From NCBI GenBank assembly GCA_945878065.1, contig CAMDXA010000036.1, positions 1 through 18,022 on the forward strand: a stretch of DNA of 18,022 nucleotides. Direction: 5' to 3'. The first letter of the stretch is position 1. Every line of letters begins with the position of its first letter. The notes under the pieces are model-generated. The model was not told where the DNA came from and searched no databases. It saw nothing but the letters and a program-made list of their open reading frames with translations. The translations under genes were made by a program, and so were the position numbers. Shown here one piece after another: positions 1 to 6,188 of the stretch. This stretch comes from Bordetella parapertussis. GTDB taxonomy: Bacteria; Pseudomonadota; Gammaproteobacteria; Burkholderiales; Burkholderiaceae_C.

Positions 1-1155
1 GAACAGGCATTTCGCGAAGAAGTCCGCGGCTGGGTGAAAGCCCATTTGCCCGAACAACTTTCACACAAAGTACACAACGCTTTGCGGCTCACGCGTGACG
101 ATATGCAGGCGTGGGCGCAAATTCTGGGCAGCAAAGGCTGGCTGGGTTACGGCTGGCCCAAAGAATTCGGCGGCCCGGGCTGGAATGCAGTGCAAAAACA
201 TTTGTTCGAAGAAGAATGCGCCTTGGCCGGTGCACCACGCGTCGTGCCTTTCGGGCCGGTGATGGTGGCCCCTGTCATCATGGCGTTTGGCAACGCCGAA
301 CAGCAGCAGCGTTTTTTACCCGGTATCGCCACTGGCAAAGTCTGGTGGAGTCAGGGTTACAGCGAACCCGGATCGGGCTCGGATTTGGCATCCCTCAAAA
401 CACGCGCTGAACGCGTTGGCGACAAATTCATCGTCAACGGCCAAAAAACCTGGACCACGCTTGGCCAGTTCGGTGAGTGGATTTTTTGTCTGGTGCGCAC
501 CAGCACCGAAGGCAAGCCGCAAACAGGTATTTCGTTTTTGTTGATCGACATGAAGTCCCCCGGCGTCAGCGTGCGTCCGATCAAGTTACTGGACGGTGAA
601 TGCGAGGTGAATGAAGTCTGGTTTGACAACGTGGAAGTGCCGGCCGAAAACCTGATCGGCCAGGAAAACAAAGGCTGGGATTACGCCAAATATTTGCTGG
701 CGCACGAGCGCACCAATATCGCTGACGTGAACCGCGCCAAGCGCGAACTCGAGCGTTTGAAGCGCATTGCCAAAGCAGAAGGCGTGTTTGATGACATGCG
801 TTTTCGGGATGAAATCGCCAAGCTCGAAGTCGACATCATCGCTTTGGAGATGATGGTGTTGCGCGTGCTGAGTGCTGAGAAGTCCGGTAAGCAATCCCTG
901 GACATTGCAGGCTTGTTGAAAATACGCGGCTCGGAAATTCAGCAGCGTTACAGCGAACTCATGATGCTGGCCGCAGGACCTTTCAGCCTGCCATTTGTTT
1001 TTGAAGCCATGGAAGCAGGTTGGCAGGGCGACCATGTGGGCGCAGCGCATTGCGCACCCTTGGCATCCACTTATTTCAATATGCGCAAAACCACGATTTA
1101 CGGCGGCTCCAACGAAGTGCAACGCAACATCGTCGCCAAAACCGTGCTCGGCTGA
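1..1155 (+). CDS. acyl-CoA dehydrogenase, first (large-type) subunit, 5'-truncated
   Basis: Flavoprotein of the acyl-CoA dehydrogenase family, which introduces a trans-2,3 double bond into an acyl-CoA thioester and passes electrons to electron-transferring flavoprotein in the cytoplasm. The frame is open to base 1 (EQAFREEVRGWVK), upstream of the first possible start, a GTG at 34. The gene therefore begins outside the window and probably lacks about ten residues; 384 are visible. Counting from base 1, the FAD/substrate motif GYSEPGSGSDL is at residues 119-129, followed by the beta-domain signature GQKTWTT. The C-terminal IYGGSNEVQRN is at 366-376, where the classical YEGT glutamate is replaced by glycine. 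The next dehydrogenase starts 19 bases downstream, so the two are probably one operon and possibly a heteromeric enzyme like the pimeloyl-CoA dehydrogenase (PimC/PimD) type. Family is certain; substrate cannot be read from sequence. Confidence 0.93.
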   Translation, partial: EQAFREEVRGWVKAHLPEQLSHKVHNALRLTRDDMQAWAQILGSKGWLGYGWPKEFGGPGWNAVQKHLFEEECALAGAPRVVPFGPVMVAPVIMAFGNAEQQQRFLPGIATGKVWWSQGYSEPGSGSDLASLKTRAERVGDKFIVNGQKTWTTLGQFGEWIFCLVRTSTEGKPQTGISFLLIDMKSPGVSVRPIKLLDGECEVNEVWFDNVEVPAENLIGQENKGWDYAKYLLAHERTNIADVNRAKRELERLKRIAKAEGVFDDMRFRDEIAKLEVDIIALEMMVLRVLSAEKSGKQSLDIAGLLKIRGSEIQQRYSELMMLAAGPFSLPFVFEAMEAGWQGDHVGAAHCAPLASTYFNMRKTTIYGGSNEVQRNIVAKTVLG

Positions 1156-1174
1156 ACACACACCAAGGATTCAC

Positions 1175-2290
1175 ATGGACTTCGATTTTTCTGACGAACA
1201 AGAGCAATTGCGCGACGCGGTTCGCAAATGGGTGGACAAGGCTTACAGCTTTGACGAGCACCGCCGCATCGTGGCTGAGGGCGGGTTTTCCGCCGATGTG
1301 TACCAGGCCTTGGCAGAGCTGGGCCTCACTGGTTTGTATGTGCAAGACGCTTACGGCGGCATGGACATGGGCCCTGTCGAAGGCATGGTGGTCATGGAGG
1401 AGTTGGGTCGCGGCATGTTGCTCGAACCCTTGTCGCACGCCTGGATCAGCAGCGCAGTGCTGCAAGGTTTTGCGCCGGAAGCCTTGAAACAGGCTTGGCT
1501 GCCGCGCATCGCCAGCGGCGAAGCATTGGTCGTGCTGGCTCACCAAGAGCAGGCAGCCCGTTATCACTTGGACAAATGCCGCGCTACGGCCAGCGAAAAC
1601 AACGGCACATGGCATGTCAGCGGCCACAAAAGTTTGGTTACTGCCGGTGACCATGCGCATGCATTTTTGGTGCCTGCACAGTACCAAGGGCAAATTGCCA
1701 TGTTCTTGGTGGCGCGGAGTGCGACCACCATCACCAGCCGCAATTACCAAGCGCAAGACGGTAGCCGCATGAGTGAATTGCTGCTCAACAACGCCCCGGC
1801 TGAGTTGCTGTCTTTGCAAGGATTGGCGGCTTTGCAGCTCGGTGTGGATGTGGGTATTGCCGCGCTGTGCGCAGAATCTGTCGGCTTGATGGAAAAAACA
1901 TTGACCATCACTGCGGAGTACATGAACACCCGCAAGCAGTTCGGTGTGCCGATTGCCGCGTTTCAGGCGCTGCAACACCGCGCCGCTGACATGAAAATGC
2001 AACTCGAGTTAGGCCGATCGATGAGCTATTACGCCACGCTCAAACTCAACGCTGCGGCAGACGAGCGCAGTCTGGCTTTGTCGCGGGCCAAGTTGCAAAT
2101 GGGCCGGTCCACCCGCCATGTCGGACAGGAAGCGGTGCAATTGCACGGCGGCATAGGCGTAACGGATGAATATATTGTCAGCCATTGTTTCAAGCGCTTG
2201 ACGCAAATGGAAATGACCTTTGGCGACAGCTTGCACCATTTAGGCCAGGTGTCAGCGCAGATGCAGGAGACGGCGGGCGTGTTTGCCTGA
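1175..2290 (+). CDS. acyl-CoA dehydrogenase, second (small-type) subunit
   Basis: A 371-residue acyl-CoA dehydrogenase paralogue following the first subunit. The ATG at 1175 is chosen because AAGGA (1165-1169) sits five bases upstream and the protein opens with the usual MDFDFSDEQEQLRDAVRKW. The frame extends further upstream to 995, but only across the neighbouring gene. Visible landmarks are MNTRKQFGVPIAAFQ from residue 250 and LHGGIGVTDEY at 323-333, both in the C-terminal helical FAD-binding domain. The tail (FKRLTQMEMTFGDS) has no YEGT-type motif, so the usual catalytic glutamate is not at its normal place. Small, divergent subunits like this commonly pair with a larger one, as in PimC/PimD or the mycobacterial FadE heterotetramers. 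Its last 39 bases are repeated imperfectly at 2849-2887, beyond the toxin module. Substrate unknown. Confidence 0.92.
   Translation: MDFDFSDEQEQLRDAVRKWVDKAYSFDEHRRIVAEGGFSADVYQALAELGLTGLYVQDAYGGMDMGPVEGMVVMEELGRGMLLEPLSHAWISSAVLQGFAPEALKQAWLPRIASGEALVVLAHQEQAARYHLDKCRATASENNGTWHVSGHKSLVTAGDHAHAFLVPAQYQGQIAMFLVARSATTITSRNYQAQDGSRMSELLLNNAPAELLSLQGLAALQLGVDVGIAALCAESVGLMEKTLTITAEYMNTRKQFGVPIAAFQALQHRAADMKMQLELGRSMSYYATLKLNAAADERSLALSRAKLQMGRSTRHVGQEAVQLHGGIGVTDEYIVSHCFKRLTQMEMTFGDSLHHLGQVSAQMQETAGVFA
2252..2290 (+). repeat. Direct repeat, copy 1: 3' end of the second dehydrogenase gene
   Basis: This 39-base segment is the last 13 codons of the dehydrogenase, encoding SAQMQETAGVFA plus stop. 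By eye it matches 2849-2887 at 32 of 39 positions, including an uninterrupted 15-base core (GGCGGGCGTGTTTGC). The two copies bracket the toxin module. Confidence 0.75.
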
Positions 2291-2298
2291 AGCAAAAT

Positions 2299-2574
2299 AT
2301 GTTTAAATTTGAATGGGATCAGGCAAAAGCCAAAGCCAATCACAGAAAACACGGTGTTTCATTTGAAGAGGCATTGAGTGTTTTTGGGGATGCAAACGCT
2401 TTGACGTTTGCTGATCCAGACCACTCCGAAACAGAACAGAGAAGCCGAACTTTCGGTATGTCAAATTTACAAAGATTATTGGTTGTGATCCACACTGACA
2501 GACGTCATGGTGTTCGTATCATCAGCGCCAGAAAGGCTTCAAAGTATGAAGAAAACATCTACCACAATGGATGA
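2299..2574 (+). CDS. brnT: BrnT family ribonuclease toxin
   Basis: A 91-residue protein with the whole BrnT pattern: FEWDQAKAKANHRKHGVSF at residues 4-22, the HSETEQR stretch at 42-48, FGMS at 52-55, and RIISARKA at 73-80. BrnT toxins have a RelE-like fold, cleave RNA to stop growth, and are neutralised by an antitoxin encoded just downstream. The ATG at 2299 is chosen because the homologous region begins exactly there. A longer frame from 2185 only overlaps the dehydrogenase. It starts eight bases after the dehydrogenase stop with no good Shine-Dalgarno, so it may be translated by coupling or from a promoter inside the dehydrogenase gene. The 3' end overlaps the next gene by 29 bases, which is the toxin-first order of brnTA modules. 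The DNA is clearly AT-richer than its flanks (26 G+C of 60 at 2341-2400 against 36 of 60 at 1321-1380), suggesting acquisition. Confidence 0.88.
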   Translation: MFKFEWDQAKAKANHRKHGVSFEEALSVFGDANALTFADPDHSETEQRSRTFGMSNLQRLLVVIHTDRRHGVRIISARKASKYEENIYHNG

Positions 2575-2797
2575 ATTGAAAATACCTGTTTACAAACGGG
2601 AACAACTTGGCAAAGGTGTTCGGGGCAAGCATTTGAAAAATTTTCAGAGCGCCAACAATATCGTGGCTTTGTTGCCTGAAATTCAAAAAGCATTCCCAGA
2701 TTCAGAGGCTGTCAATAATGCTTTGGCAAGTGTTCTCGTGTTTGCCAAGTCCACCCAAGGACTCACAAAGCACATGAAAACTGCACCTGCCAAGTAA
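2546..2797 (+). CDS. Small protein, putative non-BrnA antitoxin of the BrnT toxin
   Basis: An 83-residue protein overlapping the toxin gene. The ATG at 2546 is preferred because AAAGG (2532-2536) lies nine bases upstream; a second ATG at 2567 would give 76 residues. It is not a standard BrnA. The N-terminal half is basic (VYKREQLGKGVRGKHLK). The C-terminal half reads NNIVALLPEIQKAFPDSEAVNNALASVL, which I read as a short strand followed by two helices, the ribbon-helix-helix order. In BrnA antitoxins that DNA-binding fold is also C-terminal. The VRGK and SEAVN motifs recall a family of short uncharacterised proteins found near toxin genes; this is from memory, not a search. If correct, it would bind BrnT through its N-terminus and repress the operon. 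The antitoxin role is inferred from position, size and overlap. Confidence 0.65.
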   Translation: MKKTSTTMDELKIPVYKREQLGKGVRGKHLKNFQSANNIVALLPEIQKAFPDSEAVNNALASVLVFAKSTQGLTKHMKTAPAK

Positions 2798-2848
2798 TTA
2801 CTTAATGTCATGTCATTTGTGAGCAGTTTGCACATCCTAGGTTAGGCT

Positions 2849-2887
2849 TCGGTGCATATGCTTGAGATGGCGGGCGTGTTTGCTTGA
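2849..2887 (+). repeat. Direct repeat, copy 2: remnant of a dehydrogenase 3' end
   Basis: A second copy of the dehydrogenase terminus. It encodes SVHMLEMAGVFA plus stop, but has no gene attached: an in-frame TAG lies at 2843-2845. Differences from copy 1 fall mostly at single bases while the core is exact. It lies in the otherwise gene-free 2798-2965 stretch, in which I see no terminator or clear promoter. Confidence 0.7.
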
Positions 2888-2965
2888 TTTTTCTGATGGC
2901 CTTGCAGTTTGCCACTTTGTTGGGGCAGTCAGGTTTTCAGTAGGTCAAGGTGGGACAATGCACAC

Positions 2966-4285
2966 ATGCACCCAAAAGCCCTGCTCGACGCCTGTACCGA
3001 ACTCACCCGCCTCTTATTACGTTTTGAACACCCCGCTGACAGCGTGGTATCCAAATACTTTCGTGACCAACGCAAGACCATGGACCTGGGCCCGCGCGAA
3101 CGCAGCGTGTTGGCTGAAACCGTTTACAACGTGCTGCGCCAAAAACTGCGCTTCGAGCATTTGGCCAAATCCGGCACCGGCGTGCGCGAGCGGCGCTTGG
3201 CCATTCTGGGTTGGGCCGCGCATTTAGACGCGCAAGCCCGGCAACAACAACCGCAACTCAAGCATGGCGACCGGGGCTTCATGAAAGCCGCCATGAGCGA
3301 GATGGAGTTCAAATGGTTGAGCGACTGCGATGCCGCCACTGAAGACGATTTCCTCGCCCCGCATAAACACAATTTGCCGCCTTGGCTGGCCGAAGCCCTG
3401 GAAGCGCAACTCGGCGACAACTTCTGGCCGCTGGTCGACAGCTTGCAGCAAACCGCCGGTCTGGACGTGCGGGTCAACACCTTGCTGGCCAAGCGCGCCG
3501 ATGTGTTGGCGCAGCTGAAAGCCGCCGGTATTCAAGCGTTTGATACCCCGTTTTCCCCTTGGGGTTTGCGCATGCCGGCCAAACCCAACTTGAGCAAACT
3601 GGCTTTGTTCGAGCAAGGCCATATCGAAGTGCAGGATGAAGGCTCGCAATTGCTGGCGCTGCTGGTTGACGCCAAGCGCGGCGAGATGGTGGCCGATTTT
3701 TGTGCCGGTGCCGGTGGCAAAACACTGGCGCTGGGTGCGAGCATGCGCAACACCGGCCGTTTGTACGCGTTTGACACTTCAGCGCACCGCTTGGACGCGC
3801 TTAAACCCCGGCTTGCACGCAGCGGTTTGTCGAACATCCATCCGGTGGCGATTGCGCACGAGCGCGACGACCGCATCAAGCGCTTGCGCGGCAAGATGGA
3901 CCGGGTGCTGGTGGATGCGCCTTGCACAGGTCTGGGCACTTTGCGCCGCAACCCAGATTTGAAATGGCGGCAAACGCCGGAGGCCGTGGCTGAACTGGTG
4001 GTGAAACAAACCGCCATCCTGGCGGCGGCGGCTCGTTTGCTCAAGCCGGGCGGTCGGCTGGTCTATGCCACTTGCAGTCTGTTGCATGAAGAAAACGAAA
4101 TGATTGCCGACGCATTCAGCGCTTCGCATCCGCAGTACAAGCAGTTACCGGTCAGCGAATTGCTGGCAGCAGAAGGCGTGGCACAACCCGACACTTTGTG
4201 CACACCTGACGGCCTGTATTTGCGCTTGTGGCCGCACCTGCACGCCACCGATGGTTTCTTCGCTGCGGCATGGGTTTTGTCATGA
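2966..4285 (+). CDS. RsmB/NOP family RNA 5-methylcytosine methyltransferase
   Basis: A 439-residue class I SAM-dependent RNA methyltransferase that would methylate C5 of a cytosine in rRNA or another RNA. The SAM-binding motif I DFCAGAGGK is at residues 244-252, motif IV DAPCTGLG at 317-324, and motif VI ATCS with Cys370. Cys320 and Cys370 are the two cysteines this fold uses: Cys370 as the nucleophile and Cys320 to release the product. The N-terminal ~130 residues are helical with RERSVLAETVYNVLRQ, occupying the place of the NusB-like domain of RsmB. The ATG at 2966 follows AAGGTGGGA with acceptable spacing; the frame extends to 2909 without a better start. Burkholderiales often carry several family members, and this N-terminus differs from classical RsmB (16S C967), so I give no symbol. 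It is followed by the desaturase after 44 bases. Confidence 0.9.
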   Translation: MHPKALLDACTELTRLLLRFEHPADSVVSKYFRDQRKTMDLGPRERSVLAETVYNVLRQKLRFEHLAKSGTGVRERRLAILGWAAHLDAQARQQQPQLKHGDRGFMKAAMSEMEFKWLSDCDAATEDDFLAPHKHNLPPWLAEALEAQLGDNFWPLVDSLQQTAGLDVRVNTLLAKRADVLAQLKAAGIQAFDTPFSPWGLRMPAKPNLSKLALFEQGHIEVQDEGSQLLALLVDAKRGEMVADFCAGAGGKTLALGASMRNTGRLYAFDTSAHRLDALKPRLARSGLSNIHPVAIAHERDDRIKRLRGKMDRVLVDAPCTGLGTLRRNPDLKWRQTPEAVAELVVKQTAILAAAARLLKPGGRLVYATCSLLHEENEMIADAFSASHPQYKQLPVSELLAAEGVAQPDTLCTPDGLYLRLWPHLHATDGFFAAAWVLS

Positions 4286-4329
4286 GCCCGTTTTAAAATC
4301 AAAATCACTTTGAATTTCTAAGGATGCAT

Positions 4330-5556
4330 ATGGTCTTACCTGCATGGCCGTGGCTGGATGCGGTGCTCAATTGGCTGGCACATGGCACGTGGCAATTGAG
4401 CGCCTGGCAACTGGTGTTATTTACCTTGTTGATGACCCACATCACCATTGCTTCTGTCACCATTTACCTGCACCGGCATCAGGCCCACCGTTCGCTGGAT
4501 TTGCATTGGCTGCCAGCGCATTTCTTTCGCTTGTGGCTGTGGCTGACAACCGGCATGACGACCAAGTCCTGGGCGGCGATTCACCGCAAACACCACGCCA
4601 AATGCGAAACCGAAGAAGACCCGCACAGCCCGCAAGTCATGGGCATCAAAACGGTGTTTTGGCAAGGCGCAGAGTTGTACCGCCGCGAAGCTGCTAACGC
4701 AGAAACCTTGCGCAAGTACGGCCACGGCACACCTGACGACTGGCTTGAACACAATGTGTATTCGTATTTCCCTTGGCAAGGGGTAGGTGTCATGCTGGTC
4801 ATCGACTTGGCATTGTTTGGTGCCATTGGCTTGACGGTCTGGGCGGTGCAAATGTTGTGGATACCAGTGACCGCTGCGGGTGTCATCAACGGCATCGGCC
4901 ACTACTGGGGATACCGTAATTTCGAAGCGCCTGACGCCAGCACTAATATCTCGCCGTGGGGCATCATCATCGGCGGCGAGGAGTTGCACAACAACCACCA
5001 CACCTATCCCACGTCGGCGAAGTTGTCGGTCAAGCCTTACGAGTTTGACATCGGCTGGCTGTACATACGCTTGCTTGAAATTGTCGGTTTGGCGACGGTC
5101 AAAAAAACCCCGCCCAAGCTGCATTACGCTGCGCTGCAACCCGTGGCCAATGAACAAACCTTGGAAGCCTTGATCACCAACCGCTATGAAGTGATGGCGG
5201 GGTTTGCGCGCCAATTACAAACAGCAGTGAAGCAGGAAATCGCCGCCTTGCCAAAGCTCCCAGCTGAAGCGGTGTTGAGCGCCGCCAAACGCTGGATGCA
5301 CCGCGACGAGGTGCAAGTGCCAGAGCAATTTCGTGCACTGCTCAAACAAGCGCGTGACGCTTTACCGAATGTGGACACCATGGTGCGCATGCGCGAAGAG
5401 TTGCGGCAGATGTGGCTGAACACGCATGCCAGCCGCGCTCAACTCGCACTCGATTTGCAGCAATGGTGTGTGCGTGCCGAGCAAAGCGGCGTTGTCGCCT
5501 TGCGTGATTTTTCGATGCAATTGCGGGCTGTTGCCAGCGCACCGGCGATCAAATGA
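4330..5556 (+). CDS. Membrane fatty-acid desaturase with C-terminal helical extension
   Basis: A 408-residue di-iron acyl desaturase of the membrane delta-9 (stearoyl-CoA/DesC) type, which inserts a cis double bond into acyl chains and adjusts membrane fluidity. The three histidine boxes are HRHQAH (48-53), HRKHH (85-89) and HNNHH (220-224), with the family signature GHYWGYRNF before the third. Two hydrophobic blocks, around residues 25-45 and 150-180, would span the inner membrane. I start at the ATG at 4330 because AAGGA (4320-4324) is five bases before it; the ATG at 4324 overlaps that site. The last ~130 residues, after KLHYAALQPV, are not part of the catalytic core: a predicted helical, charged domain containing LQQWCVRAEQSG and LRDFSMQLR. 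A TAAAAT at 4294-4299 could be a -10 box, but no matching -35 is seen. The gene ends at a strong terminator. Confidence 0.9.
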   Translation: MVLPAWPWLDAVLNWLAHGTWQLSAWQLVLFTLLMTHITIASVTIYLHRHQAHRSLDLHWLPAHFFRLWLWLTTGMTTKSWAAIHRKHHAKCETEEDPHSPQVMGIKTVFWQGAELYRREAANAETLRKYGHGTPDDWLEHNVYSYFPWQGVGVMLVIDLALFGAIGLTVWAVQMLWIPVTAAGVINGIGHYWGYRNFEAPDASTNISPWGIIIGGEELHNNHHTYPTSAKLSVKPYEFDIGWLYIRLLEIVGLATVKKTPPKLHYAALQPVANEQTLEALITNRYEVMAGFARQLQTAVKQEIAALPKLPAEAVLSAAKRWMHRDEVQVPEQFRALLKQARDALPNVDTMVRMREELRQMWLNTHASRAQLALDLQQWCVRAEQSGVVALRDFSMQLRAVASAPAIK

Positions 5557-5579
5557 TTTCAACCACACGTTGAAGGATG

Positions 5580-5608
5580 AAAAAAAACCGCCGTGAGGCG
5601 GTTTTTTT
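5580..5608. terminator. Bidirectional rho-independent terminator
   Basis: Hairpin with stem ACCGCC/GGCGGT and loop GTGA (5593-5596), flanked by a run of A on the left and T on the right, so it reads as an intrinsic terminator on both strands. It lies between the convergent desaturase (+) and rpmG (-) genes and can stop transcripts from either. Confidence 0.92.
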
Positions 5609-5624
5609 ACGGGTTAAGAAAAAC

Positions 5625-5795
5625 TCACTTGAGTTTGATTTCCTTGTACTCGACATGCTTGCGTGCCTTGGGGTCGAACTTCATGATCGACATTTTTTCG
5701 GGCATGGTTTTTTTGTTTTTGCTGGTCGTGTAGAAGTGACCTGTGCCGGCAGTTGATTCCAGCTTGATTTTTTCGCGTCCGCCTTTGGAAGCCAT
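5625..5795 (-). CDS. rpmG: 50S ribosomal protein L33
   Basis: A 56-residue large-subunit ribosomal protein that begins [15 protein letters not shown], continues with [10 protein letters not shown] and ends YKEIKLK, the typical proteobacterial L33. It contains no cysteine, so it is the zinc-independent form lacking the paired CxxC motifs found in some L33 proteins. AAAGGA lies about eight bases before the ATG on the minus strand. It follows rpmB by 29 bases, which is the conserved rpmB-rpmG operon, and ends just before the shared terminator. Confidence 0.96.
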   Translation of the reverse strand: MASKGGREKIKLESTAGTGHFYTTSKNKKTMPEKMSIMKFDPKARKHVEYKEIKLK

Positions 5796-5825
5796 GGTGA
5801 AAGTCCTTTAGAAGTCGGTGAAAAA

Positions 5826-6059
5826 TTAAGCTTGGCCGCGTTCACGCATGTCTGCGAGAACCACGTCAATGCCTTTTTTGTCGATCAAACGCAATGCAGC
5901 GCTGGACACGCGCAAACGCACCCAACGGTTTTCGCTCTCCACCCAGAACCGGCGGTGTTGCAGGTTAGGCAGGAAACGGCGCTTGGTTTTGTTGTTGGCA
6001 TGGGAAACATTGTTGCCCACCATCGGGGCTTTGCCCGTTACTTCGCATACACGTGCCAT
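5826..6059 (-). CDS. rpmB: 50S ribosomal protein L28
   Basis: A 77-residue L28 protein of the large ribosomal subunit. [20 protein letters not shown] and the following [11 protein letters not shown] and [17 protein letters not shown] are diagnostic of the family. The ATG at 6059 is chosen over an upstream in-frame ATG (6095) because AAGGAG lies about seven bases before it and family members start at MARV. It is the first gene of the rpmB-rpmG operon, with a near-consensus promoter about 100 bases upstream. The leader contains a small inverted repeat (TGGAA/TTCCA at 6081-6094) of unknown role. Confidence 0.97.
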   Translation of the reverse strand: MARVCEVTGKAPMVGNNVSHANNKTKRRFLPNLQHRRFWVESENRWVRLRVSSAALRLIDKKGIDVVLADMRERGQA

Positions 6060-6160
6060 CAGACACTCCTTGTAAACAGCTGGAAATACTTCCAACTTGA
6101 CCTCGCCTGAAAGGGGGCGGTATCCCTAGGCTTGCATCAGCAAACCCAACAAAGCCAAGT

Positions 6161-6188
6161 ATTATAGCCTGATGATGCAGGGGGTCAG
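6161..6188 (-). promoter_or_regulatory. Probable sigma-70 promoter of rpmB-rpmG
   Basis: On the minus strand a perfect TATAAT (-10, positions 6166-6161) is preceded, after 16 bases, by CTGACC (positions 6188-6183), matching four of six bases of the -35 consensus. Transcription would start near 6154, giving a leader of about 95 bases before the rpmB ATG. The -35 region overlaps the stop codon of the photolyase-like gene at 6185-6187. Called by eye from consensus only. Confidence 0.65.

Noticed and set aside
1076..2002. A 308-codon minus-strand open frame
   Set aside because: It lies wholly antisense to the two dehydrogenase genes, has a low-complexity His/Gln/Arg-rich translation with no recognisable domain, and is explained by codon bias in the real frame.
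2185..2298. N-terminal extension of the toxin reading frame
   Set aside because: These 38 codons overlap the dehydrogenase 3' end, and BrnT homology begins exactly at the ATG at 2299.
4417..5214. A 265-codon minus-strand open frame
   Set aside because: It is antisense to the desaturase, whose three histidine boxes confirm the plus strand.
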